Part shown: piece by piece, positions 1 to 9,186 of the stretch | How positions within the stretch are numbered: the first letter of the stretch is position 1 | How the letters are laid out: every line of letters starts with the position of its first letter | Source: FEN-1219 sp963810755 | Lineage (GTDB): Bacteria; Pseudomonadota; Gammaproteobacteria; Steroidobacterales; Rariloculaceae | Assembly: GCA_963810755.1 (NCBI GenBank) | Contig: CAWEOP010000003.1 | Coordinates: 434,001 to 498,000 of the forward strand | Direction of reading: 5' to 3' | Length of the DNA: 64,000 nt | Notes under the pieces: generated by a model | What the model was told of the DNA's origin: nothing | Databases searched by the model: none | The model's input: only the letters and a program-made list of their open reading frames with translations | Program-made: the position numbers and the translations under genes

Positions 1-1482
1 ATCCCTTCCGACACCGACGCCATGAGCGTCGCCTGCGGAGCGAGCAGCGGGTTCGGATGGGCCGCCGTCGGCACGCCGATGCCGTATGCTTTCTGCAGCA
101 GATTGAGGACCGGCGCCATGATCAGCGCACACGACGCCGCGCCGATTGCGAGCATCACCTGCTGACGCCAGGGAGTCGCGCCCACGATCTGCCCCGCCTT
201 GAGGTCCTGGAGGTTGTCACCCGCCACTGCGGCTGCGCAACACACGACGGCTCCGATCATGATCGCCGCAACCGGGCCGAGCTCGGCTTCGCGGCCCATG
301 AGCAGAATCAGCACCAGCGATGCAAACAGGATCGTCGCAATGGTGATGCCGGAAACGGGGTTGTTCGACGAGCCGATGATGCCCGCCATGTAGGCGGACG
401 ACTGACGAGAACAGAAACCCTGCGACAATCATGATGATCGTCATCGGCAGGCTCACCGCGAAGTCCGAGACGATCGCCTGGTAGAGCGCGAAGATCGGCA
501 ACGCGAGGAGCACGATGCCGACCAGCACGGGCTTCATCGGCAGGTCCTGCTCGGTGTGGTCGAGGAGGTGCGCCGCGCCGGCGCGTGTCGCGGCGAGGCC
601 GCTTCGGATACCCGAGAGAATCGACCCGCGCAGCGAGATCAGTGTCCACACGCCGCCGATGAGCATCGCGCCGACGCCGAGATAGCGAATCTGCGCCGAC
701 CAGATGACGTTCGCCGCCGTCTCGGCGTCCGCGCCGGCTATCCGCGCGGCGAGCTCGGGATTGCCGTCGACGAAATAGCCCGCGTAAATCGGAATCGCGA
801 GGCTCCAGGAGATGAGACCGCCCGCCACGACGACGATACCGATGTTGAGCCCGACGATGTATCCGACCCCGAGCAGCGCCGGCGACAGATTGGTGCCCAC
901 AAAAGCGATACCTTTGCCGACATACGTCGCCGCGACGGCCGAATCGGGAATCAGCCGCGCGCCGCTGCCGGCGAGCAACTTCATGACACCGCCGAGAGCC
1001 GCGGAACCGGCGAGCAGTTTCACGCCCTGCGCGGGGTTCTCACCGGTCTTGAGCACCTCGGCCGCGCACTTGCCCTCGGGAAACGCGAGGTTCTGCTCGA
1101 TGATCAGAGCGCGCCGCAACGGCACGGAAAATAGCACGCCGAGGATGCCGCCAAGACCTGCTATCGCAAGAACCCAGAGGTAGTCGAAGTCGCTCCAAAA
1201 ACCCATGATCACGAGCGCCGGGATCGTGAAAATCACCCCTGCGGCGATCGAGGCGGCGGCGGAGGCGCCGGTCTGAACGATGTTGTTCTCGAGGATGTGC
1301 CCGCCGCCGAGCACCTTGAGCACCGCCATGGAGACGACCGCAGCCGGAATCGCCGAGGAGATCGTGAGTCCCGCGAACAGGCCGAGGTAGGTGTTAGCCG
1401 CCGCGAGAATCATTGCGAGCAGGATCGATAGAAAGACCGCGCGAAACGTGAGTTGCGGAAGCTTCGCAGTCGAGTTGGTCAT
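1..1482 (-). CDS. OPT family oligopeptide/metal transporter, C-terminus cut by window edge, one frameshift
   Basis: Polytopic inner-membrane transporter of the OPT (oligopeptide transporter) family, which imports small peptides or metal-chelate complexes with protons. The start lies directly after the stop of the upstream peptide transporter gene (TAG then ATG), so the two are probably co-transcribed. The N-terminus shows hydrophobic segments and the family-typical stretches NTYLGLFAGLTISSAIPAA and FPEGKCAAEVL. Near 395-405 the frame changes: the text FLFSSVV should continue as SAYMAGIIGSSNNPVSG, which is encoded one base away and runs to the window edge. One extra base explains this. The substrate cannot be told from sequence. 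Family call is firm; intactness is doubtful. Confidence 0.85.
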
Positions 1483-2976
1483 CTAGTGCAGCCCGCCCAT
1501 CAGGCGGCGCAGAGGCTTCGCGAACAGGAGCAGCACAACACCCGAGCCCATCGTCGTAAACACGATCTGCGTGTACTGCCAGGGCCAGTCGGACAGCGCG
1601 CCGACGTCAAACGTACCCGCGACGACGCCTGCGATCGCATTGCCGAGCGCGGTGCACATGAACCACATGCCCATCATCTGGCCGACGAACCGGCGCGGCG
1701 CGAGCTTCGTCATCGCGCTCAAGCCCACGGGGCTCAACGCGAGCTCTCCCATCGTGTGAAAGAGATACGTGAACACGAGCCAGGTGGGCCATACCTGCCG
1801 TCCTTCCGCCACCAGGGCAGCGGCGCCGATCATCACGGCGAAGCCGAGGCCGAGAATCATGAGGCCGAACGCGAACTTCGCGGGCGCAGCCGGCTCGAGG
1901 TGTCGGCGTGCGAGCCACACCCAGAACATCGCGTAAAGCGGCGCGAGCAGGATGATGAAAGTTGGATTCAACGACTGGAACCAGCTCGCGGGAATCTCAA
2001 AGCCCGCGAGGTCACGCAGCGTGAAGCGCTCCGCAAACAGGTTCAGTGACGAGCCCGCCTGCTCGAATCCAGCCCAGAACATCGCGCACGCGAGCACGAG
2101 CACGACTATCACGATCACACGGTTGCGTTCGACGGCCGTGAGCTTGCCGGCGATGAAAACGTAAGCGAAGTACAGGATCATCGCCCCGATCAGCGAGATT
2201 GCGGTCCCGCGCGCGAGCGAGGGCGCGTCGAACACGATCCGGCCCGTCACGCCCGCGACGAGCAGGAGCAGTGCGAGCGCGAGGATCGCCCCGACGACCG
2301 TCCACGCGGTCTTGCGCAGCCGCGGCGACGGCGGCGACGCCGGCGCGAGCCCCGCCGTGCCGAGCCCCGCGCGCATCAGACGGAACTGGATCAGCCCCGC
2401 GAGCATGCCGACGCCCGCGGCCGCGAAACCGTAGTGCCAGTTCTGGGTTGCGAGGCTGCCGCATACGAGCGGACCGAGCGCGGCGCCGATGTTGATGCCC
2501 ATGTAGAAGATCGTGAAGCCCGCATCGCGACGGGGGTCCTCGGGCGCGTAGAGTTCGCCGACGACGGCGCTCACGTTCGGCTTCAGCAGCCCGGTGCCGG
2601 TGCACACGAGCATCAAGCCCAAGAAGAACGGGGTAACGCCGGGCACCGCGAGCACGAAGTGCCCGCACATGATGATCAGCCCGCCGACCCAAACCGAGCG
2701 CTGCGCGCCCCAGAGCCGGTCCGCAATCCAACCGCCCGGTAGGCACACGAGATAAGCGAAACCGGTGTACAGCCCGTAGACCGCGGTCGCGGTTTGATCG
2801 CTGTAGCCGAGCCCGCCCGCATCTATCTGCTCCACCATGAACAGCACGAGCAACGCGCGCATCCCGTAGTAGCTGAAGCGCTCCCACAGCTCCGTGAAGA
2901 ACAGGGTCGCGAGTCCGCGCGGATGTCCGAAGATTTCTTTCTGGTGAACGTCGAGCGCGGCGGAGGCTTGATTCAT
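1483..2976 (-). CDS. POT/PTR family proton-dependent peptide transporter (MFS)
   Basis: Proton-coupled di/tripeptide importer of the inner membrane, 497 aa, the usual length for bacterial DtpT-like proteins with 12-14 membrane helices. The proton-coupling motif ExxERFxYYG is intact at residues 29-38. The PTR2 signature FYMGINIGAALG, with the preceding LLKPNVSAVVGELY, marks the middle of the first half. ATG start at 2976. It is followed without a gap by the OPT transporter, so the pair makes a two-gene peptide-uptake unit. Exact substrate range is not predictable. Confidence 0.92.
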   Translation of the reverse strand: MNQASAALDVHQKEIFGHPRGLATLFFTELWERFSYYGMRALLVLFMVEQIDAGGLGYSDQTATAVYGLYTGFAYLVCLPGGWIADRLWGAQRSVWVGGLIIMCGHFVLAVPGVTPFFLGLMLVCTGTGLLKPNVSAVVGELYAPEDPRRDAGFTIFYMGINIGAALGPLVCGSLATQNWHYGFAAAGVGMLAGLIQFRLMRAGLGTAGLAPASPPSPRLRKTAWTVVGAILALALLLLVAGVTGRIVFDAPSLARGTAISLIGAMILYFAYVFIAGKLTAVERNRVIVIVVLVLACAMFWAGFEQAGSSLNLFAERFTLRDLAGFEIPASWFQSLNPTFIILLAPLYAMFWVWLARRHLEPAAPAKFAFGLMILGLGFAVMIGAAALVAEGRQVWPTWLVFTYLFHTMGELALSPVGLSAMTKLAPRRFVGQMMGMWFMCTALGNAIAGVVAGTFDVGALSDWPWQYTQIVFTTMGSGVVLLLFAKPLRRLMGGLH

Positions 2977-3019
2977 GATCAGTGCATGGCCCTCGACACC
3001 CCGTACGGCGACGCGGCCG

Positions 3020-3799
3020 TCAGGTTCCGACTTCTTTTTCGACGATCCTCGTCTTCTCGGGCAGCATGATGCGCGCCATCACCAGGCCGGCCTCATAGAG
3101 AAGATACATCGGCACCGCGAGCAGAGTCATCGAGAACACGTCTGGTGCCAAGAGCATGCCGGCGACGAAGCAGCCGAGAAAGATGTAGCCACGCGCGCCG
3201 GTCAGCGTCTTCATCGAGACTAGGCCGCTCCACAGCAGCATCACGGTAGCGATCGGCACCTCGAACGCGAGCCCGAACGAGAGAAACATCGAGAGCACGA
3301 AGTCGAGATACGAGTCGATATCCGGCGCAACCGACACGCCGGTTGGCGCAACCCTCACGAAGAACCCGAACATGACCTTGAACACTACGAAGTACGCGAA
3401 CGCGATGCCCGTATAGAACAGCACGATGCTCGACACGAGCAGCGGAATCGCGAACCGCTTCTCGCGCTTGTACAGGCCGGGCGCCACGAACTGCCACACT
3501 TGGAACAGCACGACCGGCATCGCGATGAACAGCGCAACGAAGAACGCCGTCTTGAACGGAGTGAGAAACGGCGACGCGACCTTGATGACGATCAATTCAT
3601 GGCCCGGCACGACGTTGCGCAGCGGTTCGGACACGTATTCGAACACGCGCTGCGTGAACGGCGTGAGCGCGAGAAGCACGGCGACGACCGCGAGCACGGC
3701 CTTCATGAGGCGCGACCGCAGCTCGAGAAGGTGCGACATGAGCGTCCCTTCCGCGAGCTCCTCCTTGTCTGGCTCGTGGTTGTCGCGCTGCTCGGTCAT
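3020..3799 (-). CDS. tatC: Sec-independent protein translocase TatC
   Basis: Core receptor of the twin-arginine translocase, an inner-membrane protein that binds RR signal peptides together with TatB. 259 aa with six predicted membrane helices. The family start MSHLLELRSRL and the conserved stretches PFKTAFFVALFIAMPVVLFQVW and FGLAFEVPI are present. The start chosen (MTEQRDN, 3799) overlaps the tatB stop codon as TGATG, which fits tight coupling. The open frame continues about 90 codons further upstream, but that part is only the antisense-like reading of tatB. Gene order tatA-tatB-tatC is conserved. Confidence 0.95.
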   Translation of the reverse strand: MTEQRDNHEPDKEELAEGTLMSHLLELRSRLMKAVLAVVAVLLALTPFTQRVFEYVSEPLRNVVPGHELIVIKVASPFLTPFKTAFFVALFIAMPVVLFQVWQFVAPGLYKREKRFAIPLLVSSIVLFYTGIAFAYFVVFKVMFGFFVRVAPTGVSVAPDIDSYLDFVLSMFLSFGLAFEVPIATVMLLWSGLVSMKTLTGARGYIFLGCFVAGMLLAPDVFSMTLLAVPMYLLYEAGLVMARIMLPEKTRIVEKEVGT

Positions 3800-4173
3800 C
3801 AGGGGCTCGCGGGCTTGTCCGGGGCGGGCTCGGTCGCGGGGTTGGGCTCGGCCGGCGGATGCGCGGCGGGCGCCGACGCGGACGCGGAAAGCGCGTCCGA
3901 GTATTGCTGCTCGGGGGTCGGCGGCGCGGACGTCTCGGGATGCGACGTTTCCGACTGCGGCGGCTGACTCGACGGCGGCGGCTGTTTCGGTGGCTGGATT
4001 TCGCTGAGCTCGATCTCGCGCTCGAGTTGGCGGCGCAGCTGCGTCGCGGTGCGCCGAGCGCGACCCACCCACTTGCCGATCTCCGCGGCTACCTTCGGCA
4101 GCTTCTGCGGCCCGAGCACGAGCAGCCCGATTACGAACAGCAGGACGAGCTCACCAAAACCGACGTCGAACAT
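3799..4173 (-). CDS. tatB: Sec-independent protein translocase TatB
   Basis: Partner of TatC in the Tat substrate receptor complex. 124 aa: a single N-terminal membrane helix (about residues 6-22) followed by GPQKLP and an amphipathic helix, then a long Pro/Ser/Ala-rich tail. MFDVGFGELVLL is a typical TatB start. The proline-rich C-terminus is low-complexity and variable in the family. It lies between tatA and tatC. Confidence 0.93.
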   Translation of the reverse strand: MFDVGFGELVLLFVIGLLVLGPQKLPKVAAEIGKWVGRARRTATQLRRQLEREIELSEIQPPKQPPPSSQPPQSETSHPETSAPPTPEQQYSDALSASASAPAAHPPAEPNPATEPAPDKPASP

Positions 4174-4188
4174 GCGTAACCCGGACCG

Positions 4189-4416
4189 CTAACCGCGGCT
4201 GCTCCGATCTTTCTGCTCGGGGAATTCGGCGTCGGGCTCGGCGTTTTCGAGCTTGCGAGGCTTCGGCGCTTCGTCGTCTTCGCCCATCGCGCTCTTCAAG
4301 TTCTTCGCCGCGCCGCCGAGGTCCGCGGCGATGGATTTCAAGCGCTTGGTGCCGAAGATGAGTACCACGATCACCAACACGATGAGTAGCTTCCAGATGC
4401 TGATCCCGCCGAGCAT
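4189..4416 (-). CDS. tatA: Sec-independent protein translocase TatA
   Basis: Pore-forming component of the Tat translocase, 75 aa. One membrane helix (ISIWKLLIVLVIVVLIF), then the FGTKRLKS hinge and amphipathic helix. I chose the internal ATG (MLGGISIW) because TatA proteins begin just before the membrane helix. A longer frame from 4473 would add 19 charged residues that the family lacks. First gene of tatABC. Confidence 0.92.
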   Translation of the reverse strand: MLGGISIWKLLIVLVIVVLIFGTKRLKSIAADLGGAAKNLKSAMGEDDEAPKPRKLENAEPDAEFPEQKDRSSRG

Positions 4417-4483
4417 GCCCCGTCTCCTTGACGCATCCCTTCGTTCTATCTCGCGTGATCCATGATACGCCAAAGGCCTTTGG

Positions 4484-4939
4484 CTAAGCCGGCTGCGGCG
4501 GCTCCACTTCGAGCCAAAACGTCACGGGGCCGTCGTTCGTCAGCGCCACTTTCATGTCCGCACCGAACTGGCCGACGGCGCAGGGTACGCCGCTTACCTT
4601 AACGTGCTCGACGAACCGATCGAACAGCGCTGCTCCGATTTCCGGCGGTGCCGCGGTCGAGAAGCTCGGACGCAGCCCGGAGCTGGTGTCGGCCGCGAGC
4701 GTGAATTGCGGTACCAGCAGAACGCTTCCGCCGATGTCGCGGACCGACCTGTTCATTCGCGCCGCGTCGTCCGGAAAGACTCGGTAGCCAAGCAACCGTT
4801 CGGCGAGCCGGTTCGCCTCTATCTCGCGATCGCCACGCGCGACGCCGACGAGCACGACGAGGCCACGCCCGATCGCGGCGATGACGTTCCCGGCGACGCT
4901 GACCCGCGCATCACTGACTCGTTGGAGCAGCGCGATCAT
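4484..4939 (-). CDS. dtd: D-aminoacyl-tRNA deacylase
   Basis: Cytosolic proofreading enzyme that frees D-amino acids (classically D-tyrosine) from mischarged tRNA. 151 aa, the normal length. Both active-site signatures are present: SVLLVPQFTLAADT around residues 74-87, and TNDGPVTFWLE near the C-terminus, which carries the GPVT cross-subunit element. It lies upstream of tatABC on the same strand with 67 bp between, so it may be read together with it. Confidence 0.96.
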   Translation of the reverse strand: MIALLQRVSDARVSVAGNVIAAIGRGLVVLVGVARGDREIEANRLAERLLGYRVFPDDAARMNRSVRDIGGSVLLVPQFTLAADTSSGLRPSFSTAAPPEIGAALFDRFVEHVKVSGVPCAVGQFGADMKVALTNDGPVTFWLEVEPPQPA

Positions 4940-5437
4940 TCAGATTGAGGGTGCAAAATGCAAAATAATGATTCTCGATCCCACTTAATAATCAATTCCG
5001 ATCGAAGTACGTGACCATTCTTCCACTCATTTCCGTAATCTACATGGTTCGCACGTCTTGTACGCGAAGCCGCGTCTTGTTCCCGATCTAGCGTCAAATA
5101 CGGCCGATTCTTCCTAATAGACCACGCTAGAGTGGGCTGCTACTACGTATTCTCGACGATTTGTCCAACATAGTGGGGGTTGCACCCTTCCGTTTGCTTG
5201 CACGGCGGCCGCTCGACTGCAAAAGCCTAATGAGTTCATTTCTCGTCAGCGCCGCACCGGGTGTCCCCAGCACTCCTTACTCTTATCCTTTCTTCAGCTT
5301 CGAAAAGGCGCCGTGCTCAGTTACGCGCGGCACTCCCATACGGCCAAATCCGCGCGTCATCGGCCGTGCGTCCGCGTTGCGCGTTCTGCTAACATCCAGC
5401 GTTTCTTAGCATGCCTGGGTCAGGAGTTGATACCACA
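4940..5437. other. Long intergenic region upstream of azurin, no gene recognised
   Basis: Roughly 500 bp between the divergent dtd and azurin genes. The first half is visibly richer in A+T than its surroundings. A rightward frame at 5161-5409 has no recognisable protein character, so I leave it out. A purine-rich AGGAG at 5422-5426 is the likely azurin ribosome binding site. I see no RNA motif I can name. The region must hold the azurin promoter and perhaps a regulator site. Confidence 0.5.
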
Positions 5438-5884
5438 ATGAGACGGAGCTTTTACGCAGTTGCGTTGGCCGCTTCTTTGCTCGCCGGTCAAGCTTGGAGT
5501 CAAGAATGTTCCCTCAGCATCGAGGGAAACGATCAGATCCAATTCAATAAGAAAGAGCTGAAGGTCAGTAAGAGCTGCAAAGAGGTCAGCGTGACGTTGA
5601 AGCACGCGGGCCAGCTCGCCGCGGCCGTCATGGGTCACAACTGGGTGCTTGCCGCGACGAAGGATTACCAGGCGCTCGCGCAAGCCGGTCAGGGCGCCGG
5701 TCCGCCGAACTACCTGCCCGCGGGTGATGCGCGTATCCTCGCCTCGACCGCCGTGATCGGCGGCGGACAAGAGGTCACGGTGAAGTTCGATATATCGAAG
5801 CTGATGCCGGGCGGGGACTACACTTATTTCTGCTCGTTCCCTGGACACTTCGTGCTGATGAACGGGAAATTCATCATCGAATGA
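5438..5884 (+). CDS. azu: Azurin, periplasmic blue copper protein
   Basis: Soluble type-1 copper electron carrier exported to the periplasm, where it shuttles electrons to cytochrome oxidases, nitrite reductase or peroxidases. 148 aa precursor with a signal peptide (MRRSFYAVALAASLLAG, cleavage near AWS-QE). Copper ligands are visible: His67 in GHNW, then Cys132, His137 and Met141 in YFCSFPGHFVLMNG. The two cysteines of the azurin disulfide (Cys24 and Cys47) are also present. The start at 5438 is preferred over 5411 because it is preceded by AGGAG and begins the signal peptide exactly. It has its own terminator, then the first cox operon begins, which suggests a functional link. Confidence 0.96.
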   Translation: MRRSFYAVALAASLLAGQAWSQECSLSIEGNDQIQFNKKELKVSKSCKEVSVTLKHAGQLAAAVMGHNWVLAATKDYQALAQAGQGAGPPNYLPAGDARILASTAVIGGGQEVTVKFDISKLMPGGDYTYFCSFPGHFVLMNGKFIIE

Positions 5885-5893
5885 CACGTAGAT

Positions 5894-5917
5894 AGAGCCC
5901 GCAACGCGGGCTTTATC
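5894..5917 (+). terminator. Rho-independent terminator after azurin
   Basis: A 7-bp G+C-rich stem (AGCCCGC at 5896-5902 with GCGGGCT at 5906-5912, loop AAC) followed by a short T-run, 12 bases after the azurin stop codon. It would separate azurin transcription from the cox operon. Confidence 0.75.
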
Positions 5918-5973
5918 CATTTGGGGTCCAGCGGCAACAGTCTCTTGCCTAAGCTATCGGGGGTTCGGTCGGT

Positions 5974-7335
5974 ATGGTGGCTTTAGCCGTCGTCATTGTC
6001 TTGCTCGTCATTGGCTCGCTGATCTTTCACTTCGCGAGCCCCTGGTACTTCACTCCGCTCGCATCGAATTGGAGCACCATCGACGACACCGTCAACATCA
6101 CGTTTTGGGTTTGCGGGATCGTGTTCGTCGCGGTGAATCTGTTCACCGCCTACTGCGTCATAAGGTTCCGCCACCGCAAGGGGAACACGGCCCACTACGA
6201 GCCCGAGAGCAAGAAGCTCGAGATCATCCTCACCGCGATCACCACTGTCGGCGTCGCTGCAATGCTGACGCCGGGCCTGTTCGTCTGGGGCGAGTTCGTC
6301 ACCGTGCCGGCGGACGCGACTCGGTTCGAGGCGGTCGGTAAGCAGTGGCATTGGAGCTTCCGTCTGCCGGGCGCCGACGGCCAGCTCGGCAACAGCGACG
6401 TGCGCCACATGTCGGTCGACAACCCGCTCGGTGTCGATCCCGAGGACCCGACCGGCCAGGACGACATCGTCATCGCCGCGCCCACGATGCACCTCCCCGT
6501 GAATCAGTCCGTGAACGCTCTGCTGCGCTCGACCGACGTGCTGCACGACTTCGCAGTACCGCAGTTCCGCGTGAAGATGGACCTCGTGCCGGGTCTCGTG
6601 ACCTACCAATGGTTCAAGCCGACGGTGCCAGGTACGTACGAGATCCTCTGCGAGGAGCTCTGCGGTACCGGCCACTTCGCGATGCGCGGCAAGATCGTCG
6701 TCGACGAGCCGGCCGCGTATCAGACCTGGCTCGCGAAACAGCAGACGTTCGCGCAGACGCAGGCCCGCCCGGTCGGCAACGCGCCGGCCGGTGCCACGAA
6801 CTTCGCCGTGTGCTCGGCCTGCCACGGCCCACAGGGCGAAGGTAATCAGCAGACCAACGGGCCGAAGCTCGCGGGGTTGAACGACTGGTATATCCGCAGA
6901 CAGCTGCAGCATTATCAGACCGGCATGCGCGGATACGACGCACAGCGCGACCCCATCGGCGCCCCAATGGCACCGATGTCGCAGACGGTGCTCGATCCCA
7001 CCGTGCGCGAGAACGTGATCGCATACATCAACACGCTGCCCGACACTCCCGCGCAGATCACGCAGAGCGGCGATCTCGAGCACGGCGCGAAGCTGTTCGA
7101 GACGTGCAGCGTCTGCCACGGCGAGGACGGCAAGGGCCGGTGGGGCACGAACGCGCCGAGGCTCGCGGGAATGAACGACTGGTACCTCGAGCGTCAGCTG
7201 CATTCGTTCAAGGATCGCGTGCGCGGCGCTCACGCCGAGGACATTTACGGCGATCAAATGAACTTGGTGTTGAACGTGCTCCGCGACGACGAGTCCTTCA
7301 AGGACGTCGTCGCGTACATCAACACGCTACGCTGA
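5974..7335 (+). CDS. ctaC: Cytochrome c oxidase subunit II with CuA centre and two fused cytochrome c domains
   Basis: Electron-entry subunit of a haem-copper oxidase. 453 aa, far longer than a plain subunit II. Three hydrophobic segments lie in the first 110 residues. A cupredoxin domain follows with the CuA motif CEELCGTGHFAM (Cys226, Cys230, His234, Met237) and an upstream His in DVLHDFAVPQF. Two class-I cytochrome c domains follow, with CSACH (Cys280) and CSVCH (Cys378), each with later Met candidates (APMAPM and GDQMN). Electrons can pass from outside donors through two covalent haems to CuA. It is first in a six-gene operon and follows azurin, a plausible donor. Confidence 0.93.
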   Translation: MVALAVVIVLLVIGSLIFHFASPWYFTPLASNWSTIDDTVNITFWVCGIVFVAVNLFTAYCVIRFRHRKGNTAHYEPESKKLEIILTAITTVGVAAMLTPGLFVWGEFVTVPADATRFEAVGKQWHWSFRLPGADGQLGNSDVRHMSVDNPLGVDPEDPTGQDDIVIAAPTMHLPVNQSVNALLRSTDVLHDFAVPQFRVKMDLVPGLVTYQWFKPTVPGTYEILCEELCGTGHFAMRGKIVVDEPAAYQTWLAKQQTFAQTQARPVGNAPAGATNFAVCSACHGPQGEGNQQTNGPKLAGLNDWYIRRQLQHYQTGMRGYDAQRDPIGAPMAPMSQTVLDPTVRENVIAYINTLPDTPAQITQSGDLEHGAKLFETCSVCHGEDGKGRWGTNAPRLAGMNDWYLERQLHSFKDRVRGAHAEDIYGDQMNLVLNVLRDDESFKDVVAYINTLR

Positions 7336-7431
7336 CCGAAGGATTCGGAGAATTCTCGGGCAGGATGCCTCGGGTAAATGAACTCTTAGTCAACGACTCC
7401 GGCCGAAAAGGCCGCTGAAGGAAGCTCTGAC

Positions 7432-9171
7432 ATGGCATACGTTGCAATAGCAGATCGTGACCATCACCTTCACGACCCGCAGACGTTCATCGAGAAATAC
7501 GTCTGGAGCCAGGACCACAAGGTCATCGCGATCCAGTACGGCAGCGTGGCGATAGGCGTAGGCCTCGTCGCCTTGGTGCTGTCGCTGCTGATGCGGCTCC
7601 AGATCGGTTTCCCCGAAACCTTCCCGTTCATCACGCCGTACAACTACTACCAGTTCGTGACGATGCACGGGATGATCATGGTCATCTACCTGCTCACGGC
7701 GCTGTTCCTCGGAGGATTCGGCAACTACTTGATCCCGCTGATGTGCGGAGCACGCGACATGGTGTTCCCGTACATGAATATGCTGAGCTTCTGGGTCTAC
7801 CTGCTGTCGGTGATCGTGCTGCTCTCGAGCTTCTTCGTTCCCGGAGGGCCGACGGGTGCGGGCTGGACGCTCTATCCGCCGCAGACGGTGCTCGAAGGTA
7901 CAGCTGGCGCTCAGTGGGGCATCGTGCTGATGCTCGCCTCTCTCGCGATCTTCATCGTCGCGTTCACGATGGGCGGCCTCAACTACGTCACGACGGTGCT
8001 CCAAGCGCGCTGCCGCGGCATGACGCTCATGCGGATGCCGTTGTCGGTCTGGGGAATCTTCGTCGCGACGATCCTGGGCCTGCTCGCGTTCCCGGCGCTG
8101 CTCGTCGCCGCGATCATGATGCTGCTCGACCGTCTGATCGGCACGAGCTTCTTCATGCCGGCGCTGATGTCCCTCGGCGAGCAGTCCGAGCACAACGGCG
8201 GCAGCCCGATCCTGTTCCAGCATCTCTTCTGGTTCTTCGGCCACCCCGAGGTGTACATCGTCGCTCTGCCGGCGTTCGGCATCGTGTCGGATCTGCTCTC
8301 CACGCATGCGCGCAAGAACATCTTCGGCTACCGCATGATGGTCTGGGCGATTGTTGCGATCGGTGCGCTTTCGTTCGTGGTTTGGGCCCACCACATGTAC
8401 GTCAGCGGCATGAACCCCTACTTCGGGTTCTTCTTCGCGACCACGACGCTGATCATCGCGATCCCCACCGCGATCAAGGTCTACAACTGGGTGCTGACGC
8501 TGTGGCGCGCCGACCTCCAGCTCAACATTCCCAATCTGTTCGCGATCGGCTTCATTTTCACGTTCGTGCACGGGGGGCTCACGGGCTTGTTCCTCGGCAA
8601 CGTGACGGTCGACTTGCCGTTGTCGGACACGTATTTCGTGATCGGCCACTTCCACATGGTCATGGGCGTGTCGCCGGTCATGGTGCTGTTCGGCGCGATC
8701 TATCACTGGTTCCCGAAGATGAGCGGCAAGATGCCGAATCCGACGTTGGGCTACATTCACTTCTGGATGACGTTCCTCGGCACCTACGCGATCTATCTGC
8801 CGATGCACTACCTCGGGATTCTCGGCATGCCGCGCCGGTACTACGCGTATGGCAACACGGACTTCATCCCGGGCTCGGCGCACGCCGTGAACGAGGCGAT
8901 CACGATCGCCGCGATCGTCGTCGCGACCGCGCAGGTGATCTTCCTGATCAACATCGTGTACAGCCTGATCAAGGGCAAGACCGCGGATTCGAATCCGTGG
9001 CGCGCAACGACGCTCGAGTGGCAAACGCCGCAGACGCCGCCGGTTCACGGCAACTGGGGACCGAAGCTGCCGGTCGTCTATCGCTGGGCGTACGACTACA
9101 GCGTGCCCGGCGAAGCGAAGGACTTCATCCCGCAGAACGAGCCGCCGAAAGGCCACTCGTCGCTCGGCTAA
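7432..9171 (+). CDS. ctaD: Cytochrome c oxidase subunit I (first oxidase cluster)
   Basis: Catalytic haem-copper subunit, 579 aa. It has the CuB ligand block GHPEVY, including the Glu of A1-type oxidases and the cross-linked Tyr. AHHMYVSGMNPYFG supplies the paired CuB histidines. IGHFHM provides the haem a3 and haem a ligands, and HGMIM the other haem a ligand. The K-channel Thr/Lys segment PTAIK is present. GNYLIPLMCGARDM at the D-channel entrance differs from the common GNYFMPLMIGAPDM. It is clearly a different lineage from the second cluster's subunit I. Its operon holds no Cox11, SURF1 or haem A genes; those lie in the second cluster. Confidence 0.95.
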   Translation: MAYVAIADRDHHLHDPQTFIEKYVWSQDHKVIAIQYGSVAIGVGLVALVLSLLMRLQIGFPETFPFITPYNYYQFVTMHGMIMVIYLLTALFLGGFGNYLIPLMCGARDMVFPYMNMLSFWVYLLSVIVLLSSFFVPGGPTGAGWTLYPPQTVLEGTAGAQWGIVLMLASLAIFIVAFTMGGLNYVTTVLQARCRGMTLMRMPLSVWGIFVATILGLLAFPALLVAAIMMLLDRLIGTSFFMPALMSLGEQSEHNGGSPILFQHLFWFFGHPEVYIVALPAFGIVSDLLSTHARKNIFGYRMMVWAIVAIGALSFVVWAHHMYVSGMNPYFGFFFATTTLIIAIPTAIKVYNWVLTLWRADLQLNIPNLFAIGFIFTFVHGGLTGLFLGNVTVDLPLSDTYFVIGHFHMVMGVSPVMVLFGAIYHWFPKMSGKMPNPTLGYIHFWMTFLGTYAIYLPMHYLGILGMPRRYYAYGNTDFIPGSAHAVNEAITIAAIVVATAQVIFLINIVYSLIKGKTADSNPWRATTLEWQTPQTPPVHGNWGPKLPVVYRWAYDYSVPGEAKDFIPQNEPPKGHSSLG

Positions 9172-9186
9172 CCGGATCTACGCGCC

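Noticed and set aside
5161..5409. Rightward 82-codon frame upstream of azurin
   Set aside because: No signal peptide, domain or sensible start context, and it ends just before the azurin leader.
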